Below, piece by piece: positions 8,071-16,990 of a stretch of 64,000 bases of DNA. The stretch lies in NCBI GenBank assembly GCA_024743315.1, contig JANSWU010000001.1:682001-746000 (forward strand), written 5' to 3'. Source of the DNA: Hyphomonadaceae bacterium (GTDB lineage: Bacteria > Pseudomonadota > Alphaproteobacteria > Caulobacterales > Hyphomonadaceae). The translations under genes were made by a program, and so were the position numbers. Below the pieces are notes generated by a model. It saw only the letters and a program-made list of their open reading frames with translations, was not told where the DNA came from and searched no databases. Positions within the stretch are counted from its first letter, which is position 1; every line of letters begins with the position of its first letter.

Positions 8071-8670
8071 GGCCAGCCAGCCCTGCATCAATTTGAGAAA
8101 GCCTTGGGTGTCGACCGGGGACGCGTCGCGACCGCCGAGCAATTGCTGGTGAAGCGTCATCACCAGGATGGGCGACAACATCATGAAGGCTGAAGCGCGG
8201 CGCTCATCCTCTAATTCCGGTTTGCCGGGCGTGGCCTCCATCTTATCGGCGACGGCTTTCAAGGCGGGGTCGAGCAGATACTCAAGATAGGCTTGACCGA
8301 CTTTCTCGTCCGCCATGCCCTCAATAATCCCAAAGGCGTGCGCTCGCGCGAACCCGCCATGCGTCAGGCCGGCTTCGGTGACGCGGAAATATTCTTCAAC
8401 GGCGGTCGCGGTATCGGGTGATCCGGTGGCGATCACATTCCAAAGCGGTATTGCCCGGGAATGAATATGTTTCAAAATGGCGATGACCAAGCCCTGACGG
8501 TCCTTGAAATAATGCCGCAAGGTCGGTTCTGAAGCTTTGGCCGCGATGGCAAATTGGCGCAGGGATGGCCGACGGAGATCATCGTTTAGCGCAAACTCAG
8601 ACAGCGCATCCAGCAGCGCCGTCTTTTTGACCTCGAAATCATGATTACGAACACCGGCGGGGCGCGGCAT
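8053..8670 (-). CDS. TetR-family transcriptional regulator
   Basis: A 205-residue repressor-type protein. The N-terminal helix-turn-helix (about residues 17-58) contains SLRQFAIAAKASEPTLRHYFKDRQGLVIAIL, the classic TetR recognition region. The rest is the all-helical ligand/dimer domain. The start is the ATG at 8670 with GGGAGGA immediately upstream; a TTG four codons further up is inside that ribosome binding site. An imperfect palindrome at 8699-8716 in its own leader may be the operator. Neighbours (threonine aldolase, COQ9) do not identify the ligand or the target genes. Confidence 0.9.
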   Translation of the reverse strand: MPRPAGVRNHDFEVKKTALLDALSEFALNDDLRRPSLRQFAIAAKASEPTLRHYFKDRQGLVIAILKHIHSRAIPLWNVIATGSPDTATAVEEYFRVTEAGLTHGGFARAHAFGIIEGMADEKVGQAYLEYLLDPALKAVADKMEATPGKPELEDERRASAFMMLSPILVMTLHQQLLGGRDASPVDTQGFLKLMQGWLASGLSQ

Positions 8671-8698
8671 ATTTCCTCCCAAAGCCCTGAAAATCCAA

Positions 8699-8716
8699 GG
8701 TCTTACTTTCTAGACC
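8699..8716. promoter_or_regulatory. Candidate TetR operator
   Basis: GGTCT-N8-AGACC is an 18-bp inverted repeat 29 nt upstream of the TetR start, in the 93-nt gap before the COQ9 stop. Position and size suit autoregulation; this is inference only. Confidence 0.3.
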
Positions 8717-8763
8717 GCACACGGATGAATTTGCAACGGGTCAGTGTGTATTTGTCAACGCCA

Positions 8764-9399
8764 TTAAAGGTCTGAGGTCTGCTGGCGTGTCCTCAAACGG
8801 CTTGCAAGATCCAGGACGGGTCCGATGACCTTGCCGCCTGCCTGGCCGAGGCGCATGGCATTCTGCAATCGGCGCGCGATAAACTGATCAAGCGCAGCAC
8901 TGTCATCATGGTCGAGCCAATAGAGGACAATTCGAGGAATGACGGCGCTCAACAGGGCGCGCTTGGTTTGGCGATTATAATCCGTCGCTGTGTCTCCGGC
9001 GGCTTCCCAGATCGCGTCCGCAATGGCCCATACGCGTTTGGCGGCGGCCCCAGCGCCCCAGGGCAATAGGCCATGGCCGGCAGCCTTGCGGACCGCTTCC
9101 TTGTTTAGCTCAAGCGCATCCAGCCAGGCGCGTAGGCCAGCGGCCACCCGTTCATGTGTCCGCAAACTGTCGAGATCTCGAGTCGACAGAGATTCCAGCA
9201 TTGCGTCAGTGGCACGCTCAAAGAAATGATCAATCAGATCGGTGACACCGCCGGGGGCCGCAAGCGCGCGCTCACCATCGTCGAGCCCGGCGTCCCGGGC
9301 CGCCCGACGCGCATTTATAGGGGTCCAGCCCTTTTCGGGGACCAGTGGCAGAAGCGCTTCGAGCCAGCGATCACGCAATTTTTCAGACGGTGTGGTCAT
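8764..9399 (-). CDS. COQ9 family ubiquinone-biosynthesis protein
   Basis: A 211-residue helical protein (MTTPSEKLRDRWLEALLPLV start) of the COQ9 family, lipid-binding accessory factors of ubiquinone synthesis found in mitochondria and alphaproteobacteria. The typical order is seen: a TetR-like N-terminal helix bundle (WTPINARRAARDAGLDDGERALAAP, in part) and a C-terminal block SAVIPRIVLYWLDHDDS. ATG 9399 is favoured by GGAG 8 nt upstream over longer frames that would run into the rpsU leader. It is divergent from rpsU, an arrangement also common elsewhere in the class. Confidence 0.88.
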   Translation of the reverse strand: MTTPSEKLRDRWLEALLPLVPEKGWTPINARRAARDAGLDDGERALAAPGGVTDLIDHFFERATDAMLESLSTRDLDSLRTHERVAAGLRAWLDALELNKEAVRKAAGHGLLPWGAGAAAKRVWAIADAIWEAAGDTATDYNRQTKRALLSAVIPRIVLYWLDHDDSAALDQFIARRLQNAMRLGQAGGKVIGPVLDLASRLRTRQQTSDL

Positions 9400-9516
9400 A
9401 TCTGACTCCAGGGATAGGCAAGGCGGTATCCACATGTTATAGGCGCGCTTTGATTTCGGCCCCATAGGCCACAACCGCACACATGCAGCCCGTTCTGCCC
9501 CGACTTTTATGGAGAG

Positions 9517-9732
9517 TTGACCATTATTCAGATTACCGTCCGCGACAATAATGTCGAACAAGCCCTACGCGCCCTGAAGAAGAAGATGCAGCGTGAAGGC
9601 CTGTTCCGTGAAATGAAGTCCCGCACTTATTTTGAAAAGCCGTCCGAAAAGAAGGCTCGTCAAAAAGCAGAAGCTGTGCGCCGCGCTCGCAAACTTGCTC
9701 GGAAGCGCGCCCAGCGTGAGGGCCTCGTCTAA
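9517..9732 (+). CDS. rpsU: 30S ribosomal protein S21
   Basis: A small basic S21 protein of the 30S subunit. The body [20 protein letters not shown] and the tail [20 protein letters not shown] are unmistakable. The start is unusual: there is no in-frame ATG or GTG. The in-frame TTG at 9517 lies only 2 nt after GGAG (9511-9514), whereas an ATT at 9523 lies 8 nt after it and would give [11 protein letters not shown], matching the usual S21 N-terminus. Either TTG (71 residues) or AUU (69 residues) initiates. A mini-ORF ATG GAG AGT TGA (9509-9520) overlaps the TTG. A strong terminator follows. Confidence 0.95.
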   Translation: MTIIQITVRDNNVEQALRALKKKMQREGLFREMKSRTYFEKPSEKKARQKAEAVRRARKLARKRAQREGLV

Positions 9733-9761
9733 ACGACTTGAGTGCCAATCTGGCTCAAAGA

Positions 9762-9793
9762 CCCCCGTACTGCAACGTGCGGGGGTTTTGTTT
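9762..9793 (+). terminator. Rho-independent terminator of rpsU
   Basis: CCCCCGTAC and GTGCGGGGG form a 9-bp stem (one T-G pair) around a 6-nt loop, followed at once by TTTTGTTTT. A textbook intrinsic terminator 29 nt after the rpsU stop. Confidence 0.92.
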
Positions 9794-9921
9794 TGCCCGA
9801 AGCCTTTGATTTAAAATCGAGACGCTAGGAAAAATTTATCGACTTATCAGGACGATGACCCCTCATGGATTTGCCGCCACCCTAGAGCCTGACGGATCGC
9901 AGTACGCGATCGAAATCGGGA

Positions 9922-11619
9922 ATGGGGTCAGCAATGGCAATCAGGTTTGCACCGGGTTTGGGTGGACGCTCAGGCGTCGTTTTGGGACTGTTCTGGTCCG
10001 CTTTTTCGGGGCTGCCTTCAGCCCATGCGCAAATCCTTGAGCGTCCGGTTTTATCCGAGGTGTCTGCGGTTGAATCGCCGACCAATGCGGCCGAACCGGC
10101 CTATGAATTCAGCGCCACGCAATCGGGCATGATTGCTTATGGAGGGGCGTGCACGAGCGCCACGCAAAAGGCACTGAGCGGAACCAATCGCGTCCATTTT
10201 AGCGGCCTCGCAGATGGCACATATGCCAATTGTACCATCACCGTGACAAATGCCTCAGGCGTCAATTCTTTGCCGCTATCAGTCTCGCCGTTTACGGTCG
10301 ATCGACGAGGCCCAGCACTCACCATCACGGCAGATCAGAGCGCGATCGGGCTCGGTGACAGCGCATTGATCACCTTCACATTGAGCGAACCCAGTTCAGA
10401 TTTTACGCTGACCGATATTCAGGTGCAAAATGGCGGTCTTTCCGGTTTTTCAGGATCAGGAATGACCTATACTGTTCGCTTCACGCCGTTGCCACCAAGC
10501 ACAGCCGCAGGCGATATCGGGGCCATCATTGTCGCAGCGGGGGCACTCTCAGACCAGCTTGGCAATCCTAATCCGGACACAGTCCGATTTGAGCTCGATC
10601 TAACCCCAACGCGGGCCGATCGCGGCGGCGCATTGATCAATAATTATTTGTTGCGCCGTGCCGACCAGATCAGTCTTAGCGGGCCAGATCTAAGCGGGCG
10701 TCTGGATCGAAGCGGCGCGCAGTTTCGTCAGGCTCACCTATCGAATTCGGATGTGAGTTTTCGAGCCAGTTTGAAAGATCTCGCCAGATTGCCGGATGGC
10801 GACGAAACCAGCGCAGCGCTGGCGACAGCAGCCAAGACAGGCGCCTTTTCCAAGTTCGATCTTTGGGTCTCCGGTGCGTTTTCTCGTATCGAGATGAACG
10901 AAGCCCGCAGCACGATGGGTCTGTTTCATGGCGGCCTGGACTATGCGGTCTATCCTGAGCTGGTGCTTGGGCTGATGGGACAGATTGATTTGGGCGAAGA
11001 AACGATTGACCGCGACGCGTCCGTCATCTCAGGCTCTGGCTGGATGCTTGGCCCTTATTTCGTCGCTGACCTCTCCAATGACCTGATATGGGACGGCCGC
11101 TTTGCCTATGGCCGCTCGACCAATCGGTTGCGCCAAGAGGATGGGCCAAAGGACAAGTTCGAAACCCATCGCTGGCTGGTTTCAAGCCACGTCTCCGGCG
11201 GCATAGAATGGCAGGATCTTTCGCTACGCCCACAGCTTGGCCTGGTCTATTTTGAGGAACACCAAGACGCGTTTTCCAGTGCTGACGGTTTGGACTTTCG
11301 AGACCAGGACATCACGCTCGGGCGTCTGACCTTCAGTCCAAACGTGTCCCATACAATGCAGGGCCAGGGCGATTCGCTGATCACCACGCATTGGGCGCTT
11401 GAAGGGATTTGGGATTTTGAACGCAGCGATTTTATCGATCTTGAAACCGGCTTGATCGCCGATGCCGACATTGATCTACGCGCCCGAACCGCCTTCGGCA
11501 TTGCGGTCCTGTCCAAACAGGGCGTGACGATTTCTGCAGATGGGTTTCTCGACGGGATAGGGGCGCGCGATTTCAGTGCCTATGGCGGTGCCCTGCGCCT
11601 GACCATGCCCTTGCGCTAG
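9922..11619 (+). CDS. Surface protein with Ig-like domains and C-terminal beta-barrel (autotransporter-like)
   Basis: A 565-residue exported protein. A signal peptide ends near SAHAQ (about residue 37). Residues 40-126 and 130-226 form two Ig-like segments; the second (ALITFTLSEP, YTVRFTP, GALSDQLGNPNP) is typical of bacterial Ig-like repeats with a Thr-Phe-Ser-Glu pattern. After a linker, residues about 310-565 have alternating hydrophobic/aromatic strands (FDLWVSGAFSRIE, GGLDYAVYPELVLGLMGQID, WDGRFAYGRS) like an autotransporter barrel. The last residues are LRLTMPLR, lacking the usual terminal Phe/Trp. Start may be ATG 9922 or ATG 9934. Possibly an adhesin or surface display protein. Confidence 0.75.
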   Translation: MGSAMAIRFAPGLGGRSGVVLGLFWSAFSGLPSAHAQILERPVLSEVSAVESPTNAAEPAYEFSATQSGMIAYGGACTSATQKALSGTNRVHFSGLADGTYANCTITVTNASGVNSLPLSVSPFTVDRRGPALTITADQSAIGLGDSALITFTLSEPSSDFTLTDIQVQNGGLSGFSGSGMTYTVRFTPLPPSTAAGDIGAIIVAAGALSDQLGNPNPDTVRFELDLTPTRADRGGALINNYLLRRADQISLSGPDLSGRLDRSGAQFRQAHLSNSDVSFRASLKDLARLPDGDETSAALATAAKTGAFSKFDLWVSGAFSRIEMNEARSTMGLFHGGLDYAVYPELVLGLMGQIDLGEETIDRDASVISGSGWMLGPYFVADLSNDLIWDGRFAYGRSTNRLRQEDGPKDKFETHRWLVSSHVSGGIEWQDLSLRPQLGLVYFEEHQDAFSSADGLDFRDQDITLGRLTFSPNVSHTMQGQGDSLITTHWALEGIWDFERSDFIDLETGLIADADIDLRARTAFGIAVLSKQGVTISADGFLDGIGARDFSAYGGALRLTMPLR

Positions 11620-11624
11620 GTCGG

Positions 11625-11715
11625 TGGCGGTGAGACAGGGATTCGAACCCTGGAGACGGGGATACCGCCTACACGCGTTCCAGGCGTGCGCCTTCGACCA
11701 CTCGGCCACCTCACC
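11625..11715 (-). tRNA. tRNA-Ser (anticodon GGA)
   Basis: A 91-nt class II tRNA on the minus strand. The acceptor arm GGTGAGG pairs with TCTCACC, followed by discriminator G and an encoded CCA. The anticodon arm CACGCCTGGAACGCGTG gives GGA, and a long variable arm and the T-loop GGTTCGAATCC are present. It reads UCC/UCU serine codons. It lies between the surface-protein gene and msrA; no integration is seen at its end. Confidence 0.97.
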
Positions 11716-11824
11716 GTGAGCCGCGCTGTATACTTCACGAGCGGGATATCGCAAGCCATGTCATTGCAGTTGGCTGCAGAAGGCCCATATTGCGTAGCGA
11801 ACTCGAACAAAGGACACGTCGACC

Positions 11825-12481
11825 ATGCTGTTCTCTCGAAAACCCGCGGCCTTGCCGACCCGTGAAACCGCCCTGCCCGGCCGGGCCATGGCGATCCCGA
11901 CCGCCGAGACGCATTTTGTAAACGGTCGCGATTTGAATGGCGATGTGCCCGCAGGGATGAAGGAAATCGTCTTTGCCTTGGGCTGCTTCTGGGGTGCCGA
12001 GCGGGTCTTCTGGCAAACCGAAGGCGTCTATCTCACCCAGGTGGGATACGCAGGAGGGTACACCCCGAACCCGACTTATGAAGAGACCTGTAGCGGCCAG
12101 ACAGGTCACACCGAAGTGGTGCGTGTGGTATATGATCCGAAAATTATTTCGCTCGACGCGCTATTGAAACTGTTTTGGGAGAGCCATGACCCGACTCAAG
12201 GCATGCGCCAGGGTAATGATATCGGCACCCAGTACCGGTCTGCGATTTACCCGGTGGATACGGGGGACATGGCAGCGATCGAGGCCAGTCGAAACGCTTA
12301 TCAAGCGGCCCTGAAGGGCGCCGGTCGCGGCGACATCACAACTGAGATCAAACCGCTCGATGCGTTCTACGCCGCCGAGGATTACCATCAGCAATACCTG
12401 GCCAAGAATCCGGCTGGCTATTGTGGGATTGGCGGAACCGGCGTGACTTGCCCAATGCCTGGGGCGCACGCGCTCGACTAG
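11825..12481 (+). CDS. msrA: Peptide-methionine (S)-S-oxide reductase MsrA
   Basis: Reduces methionine-S-sulfoxide in proteins with thioredoxin as electron donor. The 218-residue protein has the catalytic GCFWGAER motif (Cys54), then VGYAGG, GHTEVV and [13 protein letters not shown], all family hallmarks. The C-terminal [14 protein letters not shown] holds two more cysteines suited to regenerate the active site. The N-terminal 45 residues extend beyond the core and carry no signal peptide, so the enzyme is cytoplasmic. The last 4 nt overlap the convergent next gene. Confidence 0.97.
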   Translation: MLFSRKPAALPTRETALPGRAMAIPTAETHFVNGRDLNGDVPAGMKEIVFALGCFWGAERVFWQTEGVYLTQVGYAGGYTPNPTYEETCSGQTGHTEVVRVVYDPKIISLDALLKLFWESHDPTQGMRQGNDIGTQYRSAIYPVDTGDMAAIEASRNAYQAALKGAGRGDITTEIKPLDAFYAAEDYHQQYLAKNPAGYCGIGGTGVTCPMPGAHALD

Positions 12482-13524
12482 ATCGTCGAACCGCCGGTTA
12501 CTGAAAAGCGTTTGCGATTGGACAACATGGCCTGGCCTTGTTGGACCGCGATATTGGTGGCTTGAGCCAGACGCAAGGTCGGATCGGCTTTCAATCGGTC
12601 GACAGCGATTTTGAGGTGGTCCATCGCTTCACGCACACGCACGGGATCAAAATTTGTTTTCGATTGCATCAAGAGCGCGCGACCGAGATCAATCCTGGCC
12701 TGAATCTCAAAGGTCGGGTGCATGCTCTCATCTGCGGCCAAGCGGCGCCGACGCATTTCGATCACGCGCTGCAAATGCGCGTCGGTTTCGAGCGCCAGGG
12801 CCATTGAGCAATAATCGGTTTCCAAAGTCAGCAGCGTTCGGTCTGGCAATTGGTCGCGGCCTTGCAGACACTCCATGAGCAGGTCCGCGACGGGTGCCAG
12901 CTTGTCCGGCCGGAACGCGGTGCCGTCTGAGAGGCCGGGTTGAATTGCCCGCGCCACCAGATAAGCCACCACACGCGACGTGGTTTCCTTGTTGGTTTTG
13001 CTGATATAGGGCAACAGGCCCTCGGAATGCATCGCATCGCTCGGGGTCAAGGACCCCCCCAGCGATAAGACTTCAACGCGCGCCGCTTCTGCCTTGCCAC
13101 GCGGGCGATACCCCCAGAGGACGAGGTCTGTCGATGATTTTTCAAGCCACTCCGTAGCAGCGGCACGCAAGCCTTTTGAGCCCTTGGCGCGCATGCGGGG
13201 CGCGCGGACGAGTTCAAACGGCGAGCCGAACGTGAATAAGGAGAGATGTTCCTCAAGTGCTGCAAAAATAGCTTTGGTTTGAGCGTTGCCCTGGGGCCCC
13301 ATGAGCGGTGAGATTGCAATGCCAAAGCCTTGGGTCGAACGGCGTTTACGGCTTGCCATGGACGTGCTGATCATGCGCACCAGCGCTGCAAACGCTTTGA
13401 CCACGCGCCAGAAGAGGTAGAGGCCAACCAAGGCCGCCGCCACCAATCCAATCGCGCTCCAGATCGGAGATCCGGCAATGGTGGTCTCAAACCACTCGGT
13501 CAGGAAGGATAATTGCGCGGGCAT
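12478..13524 (-). CDS. Membrane-anchored hypothetical protein
   Basis: A 348-residue protein with one membrane helix (about residues 19-43, [21 protein letters not shown]) and a large cytoplasmic part. Residues 66-170 look like a beta/alpha domain ([21 protein letters not shown]). The C-terminal 150 residues are helical with TPR-like spacing ([33 protein letters not shown]). I do not recognise the family. The IAISPLMG...LVLWG pattern suggests a sensing or scaffold domain rather than an enzyme. Overlaps msrA by 4 nt tail to tail and is divergent from gluQ. Confidence 0.7.
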   Translation of the reverse strand: MPAQLSFLTEWFETTIAGSPIWSAIGLVAAALVGLYLFWRVVKAFAALVRMISTSMASRKRRSTQGFGIAISPLMGPQGNAQTKAIFAALEEHLSLFTFGSPFELVRAPRMRAKGSKGLRAAATEWLEKSSTDLVLWGYRPRGKAEAARVEVLSLGGSLTPSDAMHSEGLLPYISKTNKETTSRVVAYLVARAIQPGLSDGTAFRPDKLAPVADLLMECLQGRDQLPDRTLLTLETDYCSMALALETDAHLQRVIEMRRRRLAADESMHPTFEIQARIDLGRALLMQSKTNFDPVRVREAMDHLKIAVDRLKADPTLRLAQATNIAVQQGQAMLSNRKRFSVTGGSTI

Positions 13525-13642
13525 GACAGTGGAGCCTAGAAATATACTGTGTGTTCCCGATACCGCAGACAGGGGCTTTTTCGCAACGCAAAATGACTGT
13601 TAGGTCACGATTCAGGGTGCGTTTGGGTAAAGGAGGTCACAG

Positions 13643-14464
13643 TTGAGCGTCTTTCGCACACGGTTCGCCCCTTCCCCGACCTATTATCTTCACCTCGGGC
13701 ACGCCGCTTCCGCCTTGCATGTCTGGCGCTGCGCCGAAGAGATGGGCGGCGACGTCCTGCTGCGTATCGAAGATATCGACACCACGCGCTGTAAACCCGA
13801 ATACACCGCCGCGATCTTTGAGGATTTGGCTTGGTTGGGCCTGAGCTGGTCCGAGCCTGTCCGCATTCAATCGGACCATTTTTCCGATTATCGGGCCTGT
13901 ATTGACGCATTGCGGGCGCGTGGGCTCGCCTATCGGTGCTTCCGCACCCGGTCTCAGCTTGAAAACCTGACAGACCCCCTCAGTCCCGGCCCGCACGCTA
14001 GATCGGATGAGCAAGCCTTTCTCGACGCCGGCCAGGCTTTTGCCTGGCGTTTGTCCCTGAATGCCGCGCGAGAGGTGCTCGGCAGCACTTGGGATGAACT
14101 TGCCTATCGCGAGCAAGTGCACGGCGAGATGGTCTCACACAAGGCCCGACCCGAGCGTCATGGGGATATCATTATTGCCCGAAAGGACAGCCCAAGCGCC
14201 TATCATCTGGCCGCGACCCATGATGATGCTCTGCAGAGCATGACCCATATCATTCGGGGTGAAGACCTGATTGAGGCCCCCCACATTCAAACTCTCTTAC
14301 AAGTCCTCATGGGTTGGCCACAGCCGATCTATCAGCATCATCAGCTGGTCTTGGACGCGGATGGAAAAAAGCTGTCCAAACGCCAGAAAAGTCTCACGCT
14401 TGCCGACTTGAGAAAGAACGGTATGACGGCGCTTGAGATCAAGCAACGATTGGGGTTTGCCTGA
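13643..14464 (+). CDS. gluQ: Glutamyl-Q tRNA(Asp) synthetase
   Basis: A shortened glutamyl-tRNA synthetase (273 residues) that activates glutamate and attaches it to queuosine in the anticodon of tRNA-Asp. The HIGH-like motif is HLGH in FAPSPTYYLHLGHAAS, RIEDIDTTRC follows, and the KMSKS equivalent is KKLSKRQ near residue 249. The anticodon-binding half of normal GluRS is missing, as expected. The cysteines that bind zinc in the E. coli enzyme are not seen around YRCFRTRSQ. Start: TTG 13643 with a perfect AAGGAGG 6 nt upstream. The next gene follows after 1 nt. Confidence 0.93.
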   Translation: MSVFRTRFAPSPTYYLHLGHAASALHVWRCAEEMGGDVLLRIEDIDTTRCKPEYTAAIFEDLAWLGLSWSEPVRIQSDHFSDYRACIDALRARGLAYRCFRTRSQLENLTDPLSPGPHARSDEQAFLDAGQAFAWRLSLNAAREVLGSTWDELAYREQVHGEMVSHKARPERHGDIIIARKDSPSAYHLAATHDDALQSMTHIIRGEDLIEAPHIQTLLQVLMGWPQPIYQHHQLVLDADGKKLSKRQKSLTLADLRKNGMTALEIKQRLGFA

Positions 14465-14465
14465 T

Positions 14466-15395
14466 ATGTCGACACACGCCGAAAGTCGTCCCATGCCTGT
14501 GTGGCTGGGACCGATCATGGTGCTGCTCGGCGGGATATGTATCGGCTTTGCGCCAATTGGTTTGCGTCTGGGGCTAGATGATCTCGGCCCGCAAGCCATT
14601 GCGTTCTGGCGATATGCGTTCGCGTTTCCACTGCTTTTCCTACTCGTTCTGGTCGTGGAGCGAAGGCTCCCTGCAAAGCCAAATCGCTTTGTACTGATCG
14701 CCGGGACGTGCTTTGCGCTGGACATGGGGCTGTATCATTGGTCGCTGACCTTCACGACCGTCGCCAATGCCACCTTCATCGTGAACCTCGGCAATGTTTG
14801 TGTCGGACTGACCGCATGGATCTTCCTGCGCGAGCGCCTGACCTGGATCTGGGCGCTGGCGGTCTGCGTGGCGATTAGCGGCGCTGCGGCCCTGTCTCTT
14901 GGCGGCGTACAGGGCAAGGCGGATCTGCGCGGCGATCTCTTGGCGCTCGGCGCCGCGGTCCTGGTCTCTGGTTACATCGTCGCGTCGAAAGTGGCGCGTA
15001 GCAGCCTCGGCGGCGCGGACACGATTTTCTGGCTCACCGGGGTTGAGATTGTCGTCGCCGCGGGCTTGGTCATCGGCTTTGGAGAAGCGTTCCTGCCGGA
15101 CTCCATGTCGGGATTCATCGTGCCGCTCTTTCTGGCTTTGGTTGTCCAGACGGGGGGGCAAGGCTTGATTATTTTCGGGCTCGGCCATACGCCGACGGCG
15201 CTCGCCGGGATCCTGGTGCTGGTCCAACCCGTCGTTGCAGCCGCGATTTCGTGGCATCTGTTCGATGAACCCCTCGCCCCGCTTCAGGCTGGCGGCGGAA
15301 TGCTGATCCTAATTGGGATCTTGATCGCACAGCGTGGCCAGCGGCAAAATGCTTTCGAACCGTCACAAAAACCGATTAAGGCATTCGTCGACTGA
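14466..15395 (+). CDS. EamA/DMT-family transporter
   Basis: A 309-residue membrane protein with ten hydrophobic segments in two homologous halves of five, the EamA (drug/metabolite transporter) fold. Typical pieces are FAPIGLRLGLDDLGPQAIAFWRYAF in the first half and LVLVQPVVAAAISWHLFDEPL near the end. Substrate is unknown; the family exports amino acids and metabolites. The ATG at 14466 lies 1 nt after the gluQ stop, so the two genes are probably co-transcribed. Confidence 0.9.
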   Translation: MSTHAESRPMPVWLGPIMVLLGGICIGFAPIGLRLGLDDLGPQAIAFWRYAFAFPLLFLLVLVVERRLPAKPNRFVLIAGTCFALDMGLYHWSLTFTTVANATFIVNLGNVCVGLTAWIFLRERLTWIWALAVCVAISGAAALSLGGVQGKADLRGDLLALGAAVLVSGYIVASKVARSSLGGADTIFWLTGVEIVVAAGLVIGFGEAFLPDSMSGFIVPLFLALVVQTGGQGLIIFGLGHTPTALAGILVLVQPVVAAAISWHLFDEPLAPLQAGGGMLILIGILIAQRGQRQNAFEPSQKPIKAFVD

Positions 15396-15421
15396 ATTGA
15401 CCTGTACAAATGGAGAGCCTC

Positions 15422-16990
15422 ATGCGCTTAGCTTTTTCCCTTTCCGCCGCAGCTCTGGTTGTGGCCTGTGCGGCGGTTTCAACCACAGCTCTGCAAGCGG
15501 ACGCCCCGATCGTGACCTTGGCGGAGCGCGCCAGCCTCCCATCCCAAGCTGATGATCCTTATTATCAAAAGGCGGAAGGTGCGGTGAACGCGCGCCTTTC
15601 AGACAGTTTTGCGCCTAAAGCCAAGAATGTGATCCTGTTTGTCGGCGACGGGATGGGCATTTCGACGATTACGGCGGGTCGGATCTATGCTGGGCAGAAA
15701 CGCGGGCTAGATGGTGAAAGCTATAAGCTCGCCATGGAAACGCTGCCGCACATGGCCCTGTCACGGACCTATAGCCATGATTTCCAGGTCTCTGACAGCG
15801 CCTCGACCGCAACGGCCATGGTGGCTGGCGTGAAGACAAGGTCCGGTGTGCTCGGGGTGACGTATGAAGTGCCGCGCGGCAATTGCGCGAGCCAGGCGGG
15901 CAATGGCACCGACACCCTGTTTGAGCTGGCCGAACGCCAGGGTCTCGCCACAGGCGTTTTGTCGACTGCCCGTCTCACGCATGCCACACCCGCCTCAACC
16001 TATGCCGAATCCGCCAATCGTAACTGGGAAGACGATACCAGTTTTGGCAGCGCGGATTCCGAGGGCTGCGAGGATATTGCAGCGCAATTGGTCGATTGGT
16101 CTGCAGGCGATGGCTTCGAGATCGCCATGGGCGGCGGGCGCCGTCATTTCATGACGGATGAAACCTTCGATCCGGAATATCCTGAAACCTCCGGAATGCG
16201 TGCCGATGAGCGCGATCTCGTCGTCGCTTGGACGGCCAAGTCCGACCTGCACGAGGTAGTTTATACCGGCGAGGAATTTGCCGCGCTTGATTTTGATAGC
16301 GATGCGCGGGTGCTTGGCTTATTCGAACCGTCCCACTTGCAATACGAATTCGACCGCGCGGAAGACCCCGGGTCCGAACCCTCCCTCGCCGAGCTCACGC
16401 GGGCGGCGATCACTCGTTTATCCCGGGATGAGGACGGCTTTGTCTTGATGGTTGAAGGTGGGCGGATCGATCATGCCCATCATGGTGTCAATGCCGCTCG
16501 CGCCCTTGAGGATACGGATGCCTTTGACCAAGCGGTTGCGACCGCGCTGGAGATGACCAGCGCCGAGGATACGCTGATCATTGTCACCGCCGATCATAGC
16601 CATACGATGACCATGGCCGGGTATCCGCGCCGCAACAATAATATTCTCGGCAAGGTCGAATACCCGACCGGCGCTATCGCCCGCGGCAATGATGGCAAGC
16701 CTTATACCACGCTCGGTTACGCCAACGGCCAATCAGCGTGCCAGCGTTTGGAGGATGGCAGCGTCGACTGCACCCGATCCGACTTGAGCGAAGTGGACAC
16801 CACGACCAAGGATTTTCAGCAACAAGCGCTGGTCTTCATGGGCTCGGAAACCCATGCCGGGGAAGATGTGGCCATCTTTGCCAGCGGCCCGGGATCAGAG
16901 CTCGCGCGCGGTGTGATGGATCAGCAGGAAATTTTCCACGTCATGGGTTTTGCCAGCGGCTTGGTGGCGAAGAGCCCAGCTACAGAATAA
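15422..16990 (+). CDS. Alkaline phosphatase (PhoA-type), probable lipoprotein
   Basis: A 522-residue phosphomonoesterase. The first metal ligand is Asp76 in [11 protein letters not shown], and the nucleophile Ser126 sits in [11 protein letters not shown]. Further metal sites are [13 protein letters not shown] and TADHSHT. The N-terminus [16 protein letters not shown] has a plausible lipobox with Cys16, so the enzyme may be tethered to the outer membrane; Sec export is certain either way. ATG 15422 is chosen because GGAG lies 7 nt upstream; ATG 15410 is inside that leader. The 3' end overlaps convergent hslU by 11 nt. Presumably Pho-regulated, but no Pho box was identified. Confidence 0.93.
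   Translation: MRLAFSLSAAALVVACAAVSTTALQADAPIVTLAERASLPSQADDPYYQKAEGAVNARLSDSFAPKAKNVILFVGDGMGISTITAGRIYAGQKRGLDGESYKLAMETLPHMALSRTYSHDFQVSDSASTATAMVAGVKTRSGVLGVTYEVPRGNCASQAGNGTDTLFELAERQGLATGVLSTARLTHATPASTYAESANRNWEDDTSFGSADSEGCEDIAAQLVDWSAGDGFEIAMGGGRRHFMTDETFDPEYPETSGMRADERDLVVAWTAKSDLHEVVYTGEEFAALDFDSDARVLGLFEPSHLQYEFDRAEDPGSEPSLAELTRAAITRLSRDEDGFVLMVEGGRIDHAHHGVNAARALEDTDAFDQAVATALEMTSAEDTLIIVTADHSHTMTMAGYPRRNNNILGKVEYPTGAIARGNDGKPYTTLGYANGQSACQRLEDGSVDCTRSDLSEVDTTTKDFQQQALVFMGSETHAGEDVAIFASGPGSELARGVMDQQEIFHVMGFASGLVAKSPATE

Noticed and set aside
11625-11715. tRNA-Ser as an attachment site for an integrated element
   Set aside because: No integrase, no repeated tRNA 3' end and normal chromosomal genes on both sides.
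12478-13524. Possible nucleotide-processing domain (IAISPLMG...LVLWG) in the membrane-anchored unknown
   Set aside because: No P-loop, metal site or catalytic signature could be confirmed, so no function was assigned.
13637-14122. Antisense frame over gluQ
   Set aside because: Sense gene has clear synthetase motifs; antisense has none.
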